From positions 5,394,001 through 5,458,000 of the forward strand of contig NZ_CP048113.1 in the NCBI RefSeq assembly GCF_010093065.1: DNA of 64,000 bases, given 5' to 3'. The notes beneath the pieces were generated by a model. The model was not told where the DNA came from. It saw only the letters and a list, made by a program, of their open reading frames with translations, and did not search any database. The DNA is from Chitinophaga agri. GTDB lineage: Bacteria > Bacteroidota > Bacteroidia > Chitinophagales > Chitinophagaceae. This document shows positions 16,867 through 26,985 of the stretch, in pieces. The translations under genes and the position numbers were made by a program. Positions within the stretch are counted from its first letter, which is position 1. Every line of letters begins with the position of its first letter.

Positions 16867-17898
16867 ATGCAACATATCTCAAAAAAGAAAGCCTTCTTTC
16901 CCCTGAATCCCTCATTCAGAGGATACCTTAAGCTCTACGAGAGAGAGGTGAAACTCCCTGTTTCCTACGAAGAGTTGCGTTACTTTGATAACAGTATTCC
17001 GGTATATGATAAAGAGGGGAAGGATACATTATGGGAGTCGGTATTCTACCCGCAGAGTATGTACAATCAGCTGCAGGCCGGATTGAAAAGGATCTATTCT
17101 ATTCTGAAGGCAGGAGGTGACTTTACGGCAGAGGAACACCTGGAAGTGGAGCGTATAGACTTCTGTACGTTTGGTAATTCGCACCCTTTCCGTATCAGGA
17201 TACGTAATACCTATAATGATGTGTATGATTATTTCTATATCAAGGTAGCAGATGCTTCCCGTATTTACGGACTGGAGCTGGAACATATCTTATCTCCGTA
17301 CCAGATCACTTTTATCGTGGACGGGAATACGCTGATAGAAGAACATATTGCCGGTGTACCGGGTGATCAGTTTATTCTGCAGTATATGGACCGGCCCGAG
17401 TTTAACCCTAAACGTATTGCAAAGGAGTTTGTGAAGTTTAATGAACGCTGTTTTGTACGTCTCCTGGGGGATATGCGTTCCTATAATTTTGTGTTTGACA
17501 TTACGCAGGACTTTGATGATGTGCAGTTCCGTATAAGGGCGATCGATTTTGACCAGCAGTTCTATGAAGGCCGGCGCACATTATATATGCCTCAGTTCTT
17601 TAAGGAGAACAGGGTATTTGTGGAACTGGCTATGAAACACCTGAATGCTGAAGTGGTGAAGCAATATCAGCAGGAGGAGCGTTCAGTGATTGCCCGAAGG
17701 ATAAAGACCCAACGCCACCGCATAAAGGACCTGCGGGACGTTATCATGACAGACAGGGTATCCTTTCCCGAAAAAATAAGTCAGCTGGGACATGAGCTGG
17801 CCCAGTATTATGATGATCCGATCTTTGCGCATTGTAAAACAATGGGTGAGATCATTGAACGTAGTCTGAAGCGCCTGCTGGTAAGAAGTCTTAAATAA
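16867..17898 (+). CDS. Cryptic protein kinase-like/phosphotransferase-like protein
   Basis: I do not recognise a named family, but the layout resembles the kinase/aminoglycoside phosphotransferase fold. FYIKVADA (Lys 126) resembles the ATP-anchoring strand. LELEH (Glu 137 or 139) could be the helix-C partner. LIEEHIAGVPGD (156-167) resembles the hinge. LGDMRSYNFVFD (Asp 202, Asn 207) resembles a catalytic loop, and AIDFD (Asp 227/229) the metal-binding DFG/DFD position. The usual His before GD is Leu. The 110-residue N-terminal extension and basic C-terminal helical tail are unassigned. The gene lies 57 nt before mlaE on the same strand. Kinase function is inference; gene is certain. Confidence 0.8.
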   Translation: MQHISKKKAFFPLNPSFRGYLKLYEREVKLPVSYEELRYFDNSIPVYDKEGKDTLWESVFYPQSMYNQLQAGLKRIYSILKAGGDFTAEEHLEVERIDFCTFGNSHPFRIRIRNTYNDVYDYFYIKVADASRIYGLELEHILSPYQITFIVDGNTLIEEHIAGVPGDQFILQYMDRPEFNPKRIAKEFVKFNERCFVRLLGDMRSYNFVFDITQDFDDVQFRIRAIDFDQQFYEGRRTLYMPQFFKENRVFVELAMKHLNAEVVKQYQQEERSVIARRIKTQRHRIKDLRDVIMTDRVSFPEKISQLGHELAQYYDDPIFAHCKTMGEIIERSLKRLLVRSLK

Positions 17899-17940
17899 TG
17901 GGAACCCTCCGGGGGCTATGTAGTCCCAACTATTTTTCCC

Positions 17941-17948
17941 TATCTTTG
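17941..17948 (+). promoter_or_regulatory. -7 element (TATCTTTG) abutting mlaE
   Basis: TATCTTTG ends 7 nt before the mlaE ATG, so a transcript from it would be leaderless or nearly so. The -33 element is poor. Confidence 0.4.
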
Positions 17949-17955
17949 ACCAGTT

Positions 17956-18699
17956 ATGGAGTTTAGATTCTTTCATCATTTCGGAAGCTACCTGCTTATG
18001 CTCAAAGGCATGTTCACCCGCCCGGAAAACATGCGTATGTTCTGGCGGGAGTTTATGCGGCAGTGTGTGGATATAGGCATCGGATCATTAGGAATAGTAC
18101 TGATCATTTCAATGTTTATGGGAGGGGTGACCACCCTGCAGATCGCTTATCAGCTGGTAAGCCCGATCATTCCCAGATCAACCATTGCACAGATAGTAAG
18201 AGATACCATCATACTTGAATTTGCGCCTACACTGACATGTATCGTACTGGCAGGTGTGGTAGGGTCCAAGATAGCCTCCGAGTTGGGTAATATGCGTGTA
18301 TCCGAGCAGATCGATGCGCAGGAGATCATGGGTATCAATACCAAGGGGTATCTGATCATGCCAAAGATCCTGGCGGCCATTATTATGATCCCGCTGCTGA
18401 TCAGTATTGCCGGTTTCCTGGGCATCTGGGGCGGTGAGAAGGCTGGCGAACTGGGAGGTATCCTGTCGTCAGAGCAGTATTGGCAGGGACTCAGACAGGA
18501 TTTCAGGGCATATAATATCTTCTTTGCCCTGTTTAAAGCATTCGTATTTGCATTTATTATTGCCAGCGTACCCTCCTATTATGGTTATAATGTGCAGGGA
18601 GGTGCGTTAGAGATCGGTAAAGCCAGTACCAGTGCGGTAGTGGTTACCTGTGTGCTGATCCTGTTTATGGATTACCTGCTGGCAGCACTGTTGTTATAA
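17956..18699 (+). CDS. mlaE: MlaE-family ABC transporter permease
   Basis: Inner-membrane permease (247 residues, about five or six helices) of the Mla-type system that moves phospholipids between the inner and outer membranes. The family pattern is visible in GSLGIVLIISMFMGGV, ELGNMRVSEQIDAQEIMGIN and the EFAPTLTCIVLAGVVGSKIA segments. It is followed by the matching ATPase gene mlaF. No MCE-domain substrate-binding gene (mlaD) is seen beside the pair. The upstream kinase-like gene points the same way. Confident of the family; transport direction cannot be told. Confidence 0.93.
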   Translation: MEFRFFHHFGSYLLMLKGMFTRPENMRMFWREFMRQCVDIGIGSLGIVLIISMFMGGVTTLQIAYQLVSPIIPRSTIAQIVRDTIILEFAPTLTCIVLAGVVGSKIASELGNMRVSEQIDAQEIMGINTKGYLIMPKILAAIIMIPLLISIAGFLGIWGGEKAGELGGILSSEQYWQGLRQDFRAYNIFFALFKAFVFAFIIASVPSYYGYNVQGGALEIGKASTSAVVVTCVLILFMDYLLAALLL

Positions 18700-18760
18700 A
18701 GTAATTCGCCCGTTACAGACGAAAAGAAAGGCATTATTCAGCGTTTTGTAGTTCGGATCC

Positions 18761-18772
18761 TAATTCGTAATT
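18761..18772. repeat. TAATTCGTAATT element before mlaF
   Basis: This 12-mer matches TAATTCCTAATT at 16849-16860 except for one base. Both lie 4-6 nt before a start codon. Possibly a translation-start or regulatory sequence shared by the two genes. Confidence 0.4.
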
Positions 18773-18776
18773 GTTT

Positions 18777-19580
18777 ATGATTGAATTGGTTAATATTAAG
18801 AAGGGCTTTGGTGATAAAATCATTCTGCCGGATGTTTCTGCGGTGATGGAGACCGGAAAGGTCAACCTGATCATCGGGAGCAGCGGCAGCGGAAAGACGG
18901 TGATGATGAAGTGTATGGTGGGACTGATGCCGGTGGACGAGGGTAAGATCCTCTATGATGGCAGGGATTTCACCAATATGAGTGACCATGAAAAGAAAGA
19001 GGTACGTCAGCAGATCGGAATGCTCTTCCAGGGATCTGCGCTTTTTGATAGTATGACAGTGGAACAGAATGTGATGTTTCCCCTGGAAATGTTCGGAAAA
19101 GGTAGCCATAGAGAGAAAAAGGACCGTGTCATGGAGTGCCTGGAGAGGGTACAGCTGAAGGACGCGGCTAAGAAATTCCCGGCCGAGATCAGTGGAGGGA
19201 TGAAGAAAAGGGTAGGTATTGCCCGTGCTATCGTATTGAACCCCAAGTATTTATTCTGTGATGAACCTAACTCAGGTCTGGATCCGCAAACATCCCTGCT
19301 GATAGATAAGCTGATCAAGGAATTAACACTGGAGTACAAGATCACTACAGTTATTAATACGCATGATATGAATACCGTAATGGAAAGCGGTGACCATATC
19401 GTATATATGTATAAAGGTCGTAAACAGTGGGAGGGAAGTAATAAAGACATCATTTTCAGTAAAGATGAAAAGCTGAATGACTTTATATTTGCATCCGATT
19501 TCCTTCGGGATGCCAAGGAAATGAGGCAAACGGAGATGTTCCAGAGTCAGGATTGGCGTAATAAGTTAAAAAAAGATTGA
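18777..19580 (+). CDS. mlaF: MlaF-type ABC transporter ATP-binding protein
   Basis: Cytoplasmic ATPase of the lipid transporter, 267 residues. Walker A is GSSGSGKTVMM, the signature is ISGGMKKRVGIARA (GGM form typical of MlaF), and Walker B is LFCDEPNSGLDP. An H-loop (NTHDMN) is also present. The ATG at MIELVNIKKGFGDK is preferred over a TTG 6 nt upstream. It follows mlaE by 77 nt. Energy from ATP hydrolysis drives the MlaE permease; an MCE partner must be encoded elsewhere. Confidence 0.94.
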   Translation: MIELVNIKKGFGDKIILPDVSAVMETGKVNLIIGSSGSGKTVMMKCMVGLMPVDEGKILYDGRDFTNMSDHEKKEVRQQIGMLFQGSALFDSMTVEQNVMFPLEMFGKGSHREKKDRVMECLERVQLKDAAKKFPAEISGGMKKRVGIARAIVLNPKYLFCDEPNSGLDPQTSLLIDKLIKELTLEYKITTVINTHDMNTVMESGDHIVYMYKGRKQWEGSNKDIIFSKDEKLNDFIFASDFLRDAKEMRQTEMFQSQDWRNKLKKD

Positions 19581-19611
19581 TTTGGAATTTGGGTTTAGGG
19601 CTTTAATTTTG
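19581..19611 (+). promoter_or_regulatory. Promoter of sucD
   Basis: TTTG, exactly 19 nt, then TAATTTTG: a textbook Bacteroidota promoter. It starts right at the mlaF stop and leaves a leader of about 27 nt. Confidence 0.8.
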
Positions 19612-19645
19612 CCGATATCTATTATAAAACAATAAACCAAGCGCG

Positions 19646-20527
19646 ATGAGTGTTTTAGTTAATAAGAATAGCAAAGTGATTGTACAGGGTTTTACCGGTA
19701 CAGAAGGCACTTTCCATGCCACACAGATGATAGAATATGGCACGCAGGTAGTAGGTGGCGTTACGCCGGGTAAAGGTGGCTCCAAGCACCTGGACCGTCC
19801 CGTATTCAACACTGTAGAAGATGCAGTAAAGGCTACAGGCGCTGATGTTTCTATCATTTTCGTACCACCAGGCTTCGCTGCAGATGCTATCATGGAAGCT
19901 GCTGAAGCTGGCATCGAACTGATCGTATGTATCACTGAAGGTATTCCTGTACAGGACATGATCAGGGCTAAAAACTTCCTGGTTGGCCGTAACAGCCGCC
20001 TGATCGGACCAAACTGCCCTGGTGTCATCACTGCTGAAGAGGCTAAAGTAGGTATCATGCCTGGTTTCATTTTCAAAAAAGGTAATATTGGTATCGTATC
20101 TAAATCCGGTACTTTAACATATGAAGCTGCTGATCAGGTAGTTAAAGCTGGTCTGGGTGTTTCTACCGCTATCGGTATCGGTGGAGACCCAATCATCGGT
20201 ACACCAACCAAAGATGCGGTTGAACTGCTGATGAACGATCCTGAAACCGTTGGTATCATCATGATCGGTGAGATCGGTGGTAGCATGGAGGCTGACGCTG
20301 CAAAATGGATCAAAGAAAACGGTACTAAACCAGTAGTTGGTTTCATCGCTGGCCAGACCGCGCCTCCGGGCCGCCGTATGGGTCACGCTGGTGCAATCAT
20401 CGGTGGTGCTGACGATACTGCAGCAGCTAAGATGAAGATCATGGCTGAGTGTGGTGTACACGTGGTAGAAAGCCCTGCTAACATTGGTAAGACAATGGCA
20501 GAAGTGTTGAAAGCTGTGAAAGCATAA
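19646..20527 (+). CDS. sucD: Succinyl-CoA ligase (ADP/GDP-forming) alpha subunit
   Basis: TCA-cycle enzyme that converts succinyl-CoA and ADP/GDP with phosphate to succinate and ATP/GTP. The alpha subunit carries the CoA-binding domain and the phosphohistidine. The 293-residue protein has the N-terminal Rossmann domain ([13 protein letters not shown]), [17 protein letters not shown] and the active-site His 247 in GHAGAIIGG. Length matches the family. The beta subunit gene sucC is not adjacent. It has its own strong promoter and terminator. Confidence 0.97.
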   Translation: MSVLVNKNSKVIVQGFTGTEGTFHATQMIEYGTQVVGGVTPGKGGSKHLDRPVFNTVEDAVKATGADVSIIFVPPGFAADAIMEAAEAGIELIVCITEGIPVQDMIRAKNFLVGRNSRLIGPNCPGVITAEEAKVGIMPGFIFKKGNIGIVSKSGTLTYEAADQVVKAGLGVSTAIGIGGDPIIGTPTKDAVELLMNDPETVGIIMIGEIGGSMEADAAKWIKENGTKPVVGFIAGQTAPPGRRMGHAGAIIGGADDTAAAKMKIMAECGVHVVESPANIGKTMAEVLKAVKA

Positions 20528-20551
20528 TAATCAATAGATTATGTAATATTG

Positions 20552-20589
20552 ATCCTCCCGCGGTTGAACCCGTGGGAGGATTTTTTTTT
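20552..20589 (+). terminator. Terminator after sucD
   Basis: ATCCTCCC / GGGAGGAT, an 8-bp core extended by imperfect GC pairs, followed by nine T. Confidence 0.92.
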
Positions 20590-20682
20590 CGCCCCGGACA
20601 TATTTTTATTGACTTTTACACTGGAACCCTGTGGAATAGGAAGGCTTTATGCATCCTTTTCCCGAGATAAACAGAAATTAAA

Positions 20683-23600
20683 ATGCTATCCCACATGCGT
20701 TTAATCGGAACTGCTTTCATTTTATTAATCCTAAGCTGTACAACTGCTATGGCACAGTTTAACTATGACTCCCACTGGAAGAAGATTCAGGAACTGGACG
20801 GGAAAAGTCTCTTCAGATCGGCTCTTCAGGAACTGGATATTATTTCAGAAATTGCTGTAAAACAGCAAAATGAGGCCCAGTTGCTTAAAACTTACATCTA
20901 CAGGATCAAATACCTGGCTACCCTGGACGAAGAGGAAATCGGGCCGGAAAAGACCCGCGCCTGGAAGACGGCTTCCTTTTCTCCGACTGCCAGGGCTATC
21001 CTGAAAAGCATTCAGGCGGAAACCCTGTTGAGATACCTGCAGAATAACAGGTATGAGCTCTACAGCCGCACAGATGTGCAGGGCGATACGTCTATGGATG
21101 TATCTACCTGGAGTGAAGCCCGCCTCCACAGGGAGATCGCGGCGGCATATGATGCGTCTCTGAAGGATGCTGCACTGCTTAAAAAGACTGATATCAGTAA
21201 GTATGACGATATCCTGAAACAGGGTGCCGGCAATGGCCGTAAACTGCGTCCTACCTTATATGACCTGCTGGCACATCGTGCCCTGGAATACTATAAATCA
21301 GGAGAAAGCATGATCACCAGTCCGGAGAACCAGTTCGAGCTGGTAGACCAGGCAGCCTTTGCACCTGCACAGGTATTTATGCAGCATTCCTTCGCAACTG
21401 CTGATTCTTCCTCCCTGCAATACAAAGCGCTGGTACTGTTACAGGAACTGATGCGCTTACATGCGAATAATAAAACTGCCCTGCTGGATGTGGACCTGGA
21501 AAGGATGGCATATGTGAACGAAGTGGCTGTATTGCCAGAGAAAGAAGCGTCTTACCTGGCATTACTCACTGCTTCAGAGCAGGCATATGCCGGTGAGAAA
21601 GAAGTAACGGTGATCATTGCCAGACTTGCCTCACTCTACTATCAGGCCAGTCAGAATAACGGTACGTCTATCAATGGAATGTCTCCATCAGAAGCTGCCA
21701 GACATGCAAAAGCTTTAGCTGAAAAAGGTCTTGCACTCGCGCCCGGATCAATGGGTAGTGCCCAGTGCGCGGACCTGCTGACTACAATCACTACAAAACA
21801 GCTGCAACTCAAAACTGAACTGGTGAACCTCCCGGGCTTACCTTTCCGTTCACTCGTTACCTATCGTAATACCGATAAGATCTATTTAAGAGCAGTACCT
21901 ATTGACGAATCATTCCGTAGTGCCCTGCGCGCAGCTCAGTATGACTATCGTGATACCACAAACCGTTACTGGCGTTTAATGCTGGAAAAGCAGCCGGTAA
22001 AGTCATGGGAACAGGCATTGCCTGGCACTGATGATTATCGCGAACATAACGCGGAAATAAAGGTGGATGCACTGCCTTTGGGCATGTATATTATCGTGGC
22101 GAGCGTAAAACAAAATTTCTCTCTGAAGGATAACCTGCTGGCAATACAGTTTGTACATGTGTCTAACATCAGTTACATATTGCGTGAGTATAATGAGAGT
22201 GATATCACTAACAGATTCTATACACTGCACCGCGGAACCGGACAGCCATTAGCAGGTACAAAACTGATGATCTGGTCGCAGGTAGGCTCCGGTCAGAAAG
22301 AAGTAAGCAAGGTAGAGCAAACATACACTGCTGGTAAGGATGGGGCGATAGACCTGACATGGCCTGCCAAGCGTGAGAATGTAAGATTGCAATGGGTAAA
22401 CGGTGAAGATGACCTGTTCATCGATGAACACAAGTATGTATATAGTTATAAGTATCAGCAGCAGTCTGATGACCTGAAAGATAAGCATACCAGTTTCCTG
22501 TTTACAGACCGCGCTATTTATCGTCCCGGTCAAACGCTTTACTTCAAAGGCATCGTGTTAAGAAAAGAAGGGAAAACCAGTAGGGTGGTGGCGGACATGC
22601 CAGCTACCATACAGTTGTATGATGTAAATGGTGAACTCGTAGACAGTATGAAGGTGAGGTCCGGTGAATATGGTACTTATTCTGGCAAATTTACACTTCC
22701 TACCGGCCGTTTGAATGGTGAGTTCCATATTCAGGAAGCGAGTGGTGAAGGCCACACTGCTTTCAATGTAGAAGAGTATAAACGTCCAAAATTCTATGTG
22801 GAATTTGAGCCGGTACGTGGTACTTACCGTGTGAACGATTCTGTAAAAGTGACTGCGAAAGCATTGGCTTATGCAGGTAATAATATCGGTGGCGCAAAAG
22901 TAGAATACCGTGTGGTAAGAACTGCCCGTTTCCCTTATCCCTGGCTGATGTGGAGAATTCCGTATCGCAGCGATTCCCGTGAGATCACACATGGGGAGAC
23001 AAAAACAGGTGCGGATGGTAGCTTTACTGTATCATTCGACGCAATACCTGACGGGAAAGTACCTGCATCATTGAAGCCGATCTTCTCGTATACTGTATCT
23101 GCTACGGTTACGGATATCAATGGGGAGACGCACAGTGAAGAGCAGTCAGTGAGTGCTGGTTATCAGGCATTGGAAGTAAATATCGGTTTGGCGAAAAGAC
23201 TGCTGGCAAAAGACCTGGATTCAGTAAGGATCACCACACAGAACCTGAATGGTAACTTTGAGCCTGCTGATATTAACATCTCTGTGAGTCCGGTAAAGCG
23301 CCCCAACCGTTTATTAAGGTCCAGATACTGGGATAAACCTGATCAGTTTACTATATCGCAGGCGGAGTATGAAAATCTATTCCCACATGATGTGTATAAT
23401 GATGAAGATAACGAGGAAAGCTGGACAAGAGAGAAAGCGGTGTTAAATGCGTCAGTAACGACAAATGAAAGGTCACGTATTGCGTTGGGCAAACAGCAAT
23501 TAGCCGCTGGTTGGTATGAGCTGAATGTAAGTACTAAAGATAAGTACGGTCAGGAAGTGATACAGAAGCACTTATTTGAACTGGTTGATCTGGAAGCGAA

Positions 23601-26600
23601 GAAGCCGTCTTATCCTGTGTATCTGTGGCAATATGTAAGTGCAAAGAGCATAGAGCCAGGGGAGAAAAAACTGATCCGTATTGGTTCCTCTGCGAAGGAT
23701 GTGCATGTATTGCAATTGTTCGCTCAGCAGGATAAGAAAGAAGCATTCAGTAGCTTCGGTGTTAATAATACCATTGAAAACAGGGATTATACCGCACAGG
23801 AAGCGGACAGAGGAAACGTCATGTTCCAGTACGCTTTTGTAAAGGATAACAGGATCTATACCCTGACAGAAACAGTGGCGGTACCATGGACTAACAAACA
23901 ACTGGATATTACTATTGGTACACACCGTGATAAACTGTTACCGGGTGAGAAAGAGAAATGGCAGGTGAAGATCAGGGGATACAAAGGAGAGCAGGCGGCA
24001 GCTGAAATGTTAGCAACTATGTATGATGCATCCCTGGATGAGTTCCGTGAGCAATCCTGGTCTGCACCATCAGTATATCCTTACCTGTATAGCTATAAAT
24101 ACTGGACAGCAGCTGATAACTTTAAAGTACAGTATTCTATTGGCCGTGATGATATCAAACGTAAGAGAACGCCGGAGGCTAAGCCATTCTCTTATGATTA
24201 TCTGAACTGGTTTGACTGGTATATGTCGGGTGCGTATATGTTACTAAATGATGCAAGTGGTAATAAACAGGAAGTAGATATCGTAGGATATGAGAACAGA
24301 AGGAGAATGGTGATGAAGCGTGGTAGGGTTGATGCAATGCGGGAAGCAGTGCCGATGGCAGCTCCGGTGGCTTCGCTTCAGGCTGGTTTATTGGAAGATG
24401 CTAAAGGTACAGGTGTAATCGAGCCACCTCCTCCTCCGGGAGCAAGCAATGATTTTGCTTTTAGTAAAATCCCGGGTGCTCCTGAAGCTACACAAGGTCA
24501 ATCTGACAAACCGGCTGAAACTATTCAGCCACGTAAAAACTTCAACGAAACAGCCTTCTTCCTGCCGGATCTGCGCACAGATAAAGATGGTAATATCACT
24601 TTTGAGTTTACCGTTCCTGAGGCACTGACCCGCTGGAAATTCCTCTCACTGGCGCATACAAAAGATGCTGCATTTGGGACTGCTGAAACCAGCATTGTTA
24701 CACAGAAACCACTGATGGTGCAGCCCAATGCACCGCGTTTTATGCGTGAAGGAGATAAGATTGAGTTCTCTGCCAAGATCAGCAACCTTGCTGATAGTAC
24801 ACTGAAAGGTGAAGCAAGACTCGAACTGCTGGATGCAACCACCATGCAACCTGTAGACGGCTGGTTCCAGAACCTGTTCCCAGTACAGCATTTCACGGTA
24901 GAGAAAGGGCAAAGTACAGCAGTGACTTTCCCGGTACAGATACCATTCAACTTTAACAGTTCTCTGGTATACCGCGTTGTTGCGGTATCTGGTAAGTATA
25001 GTGATGGCGAAGAGAACGCATTGCCGGTACTGACCAACACCATGCTCGTCACGGAAACATTGCCACTCTCCATGCGCGGCAATGGTACACGTACTTTCAC
25101 CATGCCTAAACTGCTCAGCAGCGGATCATCGGAAACATTACATCAGCATTCCTTCACACTGGAATATACAGCTAACCCTGCATGGTATGCAGTACAGGCA
25201 CTCCCTTATCTGATGGAGTATCCATATGAATGTTCTGAGCAGATCTTCAACAGGTACTATGCAAATACATTGGCTACACATATCGCGAATGTCGTACCTG
25301 GTGTAAAGACCACATTTGAAAAATGGCGTACTACTGATACAGCTGCATTGCAGAGTAACCTGCAAAAGAATGAGGAGCTGAAATCTGTATTACTGCAGGA
25401 GACACCATGGGTGCTGGAAGCCAAGAATGAATCTGAGCAGAAGAAACGTATCGCGCTGCTATTTGATCTGAAACGTATGATCAGTGAGCAGAAACGGGCG
25501 ATTGAGCAGTTAAGGGAACGTCAGATGAGCAATGGTGCATTCCCATGGTTCAATGGTATGTCGGAAGACCGTTTTATTACACAGTACATCCTTTCCGGCT
25601 TAGGTCGTTTGAATGATGTAGGCGCGTTGACAGCGGAAGATGCTGTTGTTGCTGAGGATATCATCACGAATGGATTGAACTACATTGACAAAGCAACGGA
25701 TGCATCCTATCATAACCTGAAGAAATCAAAGGTGGATATGAATGCGCAGCACATCGGATATCTGGAAACACATTATTTGTACACACGTAATCTGATGAAA
25801 TCACAGGAGCTGCCTGGCGAGTTCAGAGAAGCCTATCAATACTACATTACCCAGGCGAAGAAATACTGGACAAAGATGGATATCTATCCGCAGGCAATGT
25901 TAGCGGTTGTATTCAACAGAAGCGGCGATGCTAAAACAGCAGCAGAGATCATCCGTTCACTGAAAGAACGTGCGATCATCAATCCTGAAACGGGTATGAG
26001 CTGGAAGGCACTGCGCGGTGGTTACTGGTGGTACGAAGCGCCGGTAGAAACCCAGGCGATGCTGATCGCCGCATTTAAAGAAGTGGGTAATGATTCAGCA
26101 GCCGTAGGCGATATGAAAACATGGTTACTGAAGAATAAACAGACCAACAGCTGGAGTACGACCAAAGCAACTGCTGACGCATGTTACGCGATGCTGCTAG
26201 GTGGTAGCAACTGGCTGGAAGTAACACCTGCTATCAGTATAAAAGCAGGTAATGCTACTGTAAGCAGTACTACTGAAAAGACGGAAGCAGGTACCGGATA
26301 TTTCAAGAAACGTTTCAATACGACCGAAGTAAAACCTGATATGGGTACCATCGCTGTAACTGTAGAAGACAGCAAAGGACAACCATCATGGGGCGCTGCT
26401 TACTGGCAGTATTTTGAGCAACTGGATAAGATCACCAGTGCTGCTACTCCGCTGAAACTGGAAAAGGAGCTGTTCATTGAGAAGAATACTGGCGCTGGTC
26501 CTGTACTGACAGCGATCACTGATGGTAATACGCTGAAGGTGGGTAACCGTGTGAAAGTGCGTGTTGTGATGCGTGTAGATCGTGACATGGAATACGTTCA

Positions 26601-26871
26601 CCTGAAAGATATGCGTGCCGCCTGCTTCGAACCAGAAAGCGTGCTGAGTGAATGTAAATGGCAGAATGGAGTAAGTTATTATGAAAGCACAAAAGATGCG
26701 AGTACCAATTTCTTCTTTAGTAGTCTGCCAAAAGGTACCTATGTGTTTGAATATACCTTGTTCGTTACTCACCAGGGTAACTTCAGCAATGGTATCAGCA
26801 CCGCACAATGTATGTATGCACCGGAGTTCAGTGCACACAGCGAAGGTATCAGAGTGAAGGTGACGGAGTAA
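20683..26871 (+). CDS. Large bacterial alpha-2-macroglobulin family protein
   Basis: Exported protein of 2062 residues that likely traps foreign proteases in the envelope. A signal sequence (about residues 1-24) ends in AMAQ, but LSC within it could also serve as a lipobox, so it may be a lipoprotein. The MG2 domain motif TDRAIYRPGQTLYFKG lies near residue 607. A Pro-rich linker with EPPPPPG precedes the RKNFNETAFFLPDLRTD segment. The thioester motif PYECSEQ places the reactive Cys at 1517 and Gln at 1520, followed by the alpha-helical complement-like domain. No penicillin-binding protein 1C gene is adjacent, unlike the enterobacterial pairing. A 15-nt internal alternative ATG exists. Confidence 0.93.
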   Translation: MLSHMRLIGTAFILLILSCTTAMAQFNYDSHWKKIQELDGKSLFRSALQELDIISEIAVKQQNEAQLLKTYIYRIKYLATLDEEEIGPEKTRAWKTASFSPTARAILKSIQAETLLRYLQNNRYELYSRTDVQGDTSMDVSTWSEARLHREIAAAYDASLKDAALLKKTDISKYDDILKQGAGNGRKLRPTLYDLLAHRALEYYKSGESMITSPENQFELVDQAAFAPAQVFMQHSFATADSSSLQYKALVLLQELMRLHANNKTALLDVDLERMAYVNEVAVLPEKEASYLALLTASEQAYAGEKEVTVIIARLASLYYQASQNNGTSINGMSPSEAARHAKALAEKGLALAPGSMGSAQCADLLTTITTKQLQLKTELVNLPGLPFRSLVTYRNTDKIYLRAVPIDESFRSALRAAQYDYRDTTNRYWRLMLEKQPVKSWEQALPGTDDYREHNAEIKVDALPLGMYIIVASVKQNFSLKDNLLAIQFVHVSNISYILREYNESDITNRFYTLHRGTGQPLAGTKLMIWSQVGSGQKEVSKVEQTYTAGKDGAIDLTWPAKRENVRLQWVNGEDDLFIDEHKYVYSYKYQQQSDDLKDKHTSFLFTDRAIYRPGQTLYFKGIVLRKEGKTSRVVADMPATIQLYDVNGELVDSMKVRSGEYGTYSGKFTLPTGRLNGEFHIQEASGEGHTAFNVEEYKRPKFYVEFEPVRGTYRVNDSVKVTAKALAYAGNNIGGAKVEYRVVRTARFPYPWLMWRIPYRSDSREITHGETKTGADGSFTVSFDAIPDGKVPASLKPIFSYTVSATVTDINGETHSEEQSVSAGYQALEVNIGLAKRLLAKDLDSVRITTQNLNGNFEPADINISVSPVKRPNRLLRSRYWDKPDQFTISQAEYENLFPHDVYNDEDNEESWTREKAVLNASVTTNERSRIALGKQQLAAGWYELNVSTKDKYGQEVIQKHLFELVDLEAKKPSYPVYLWQYVSAKSIEPGEKKLIRIGSSAKDVHVLQLFAQQDKKEAFSSFGVNNTIENRDYTAQEADRGNVMFQYAFVKDNRIYTLTETVAVPWTNKQLDITIGTHRDKLLPGEKEKWQVKIRGYKGEQAAAEMLATMYDASLDEFREQSWSAPSVYPYLYSYKYWTAADNFKVQYSIGRDDIKRKRTPEAKPFSYDYLNWFDWYMSGAYMLLNDASGNKQEVDIVGYENRRRMVMKRGRVDAMREAVPMAAPVASLQAGLLEDAKGTGVIEPPPPPGASNDFAFSKIPGAPEATQGQSDKPAETIQPRKNFNETAFFLPDLRTDKDGNITFEFTVPEALTRWKFLSLAHTKDAAFGTAETSIVTQKPLMVQPNAPRFMREGDKIEFSAKISNLADSTLKGEARLELLDATTMQPVDGWFQNLFPVQHFTVEKGQSTAVTFPVQIPFNFNSSLVYRVVAVSGKYSDGEENALPVLTNTMLVTETLPLSMRGNGTRTFTMPKLLSSGSSETLHQHSFTLEYTANPAWYAVQALPYLMEYPYECSEQIFNRYYANTLATHIANVVPGVKTTFEKWRTTDTAALQSNLQKNEELKSVLLQETPWVLEAKNESEQKKRIALLFDLKRMISEQKRAIEQLRERQMSNGAFPWFNGMSEDRFITQYILSGLGRLNDVGALTAEDAVVAEDIITNGLNYIDKATDASYHNLKKSKVDMNAQHIGYLETHYLYTRNLMKSQELPGEFREAYQYYITQAKKYWTKMDIYPQAMLAVVFNRSGDAKTAAEIIRSLKERAIINPETGMSWKALRGGYWWYEAPVETQAMLIAAFKEVGNDSAAVGDMKTWLLKNKQTNSWSTTKATADACYAMLLGGSNWLEVTPAISIKAGNATVSSTTEKTEAGTGYFKKRFNTTEVKPDMGTIAVTVEDSKGQPSWGAAYWQYFEQLDKITSAATPLKLEKELFIEKNTGAGPVLTAITDGNTLKVGNRVKVRVVMRVDRDMEYVHLKDMRAACFEPESVLSECKWQNGVSYYESTKDASTNFFFSSLPKGTYVFEYTLFVTHQGNFSNGISTAQCMYAPEFSAHSEGIRVKVTE

Positions 26872-26892
26872 GTAAAAGTTTAGTGCGTTATA

Positions 26893-26938
26893 AAGCGGGT
26901 GTATCAAAAGTGATTTTGATGCACCCGCTTCTCTTTTA
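26893..26938 (+). terminator. Terminator after the alpha-2-macroglobulin gene
   Basis: 17-bp stem (one wobble) with arms 26893-26909 and 26914-26930 and a GTGA loop, followed by CTCTTTTA. Confidence 0.9.
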
Positions 26939-26985
26939 TCCCTATATGAACCTGAATAGCAGGAAGGGTTGTATTTTGCGCCCAA

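Noticed and set aside
20552..20682. Sigma70-like TTGAC near 20611 as the alpha-2-macroglobulin promoter
   Set aside because: No matching TAnnTTTG or -10 follows at a proper distance, so the promoter is left unassigned.
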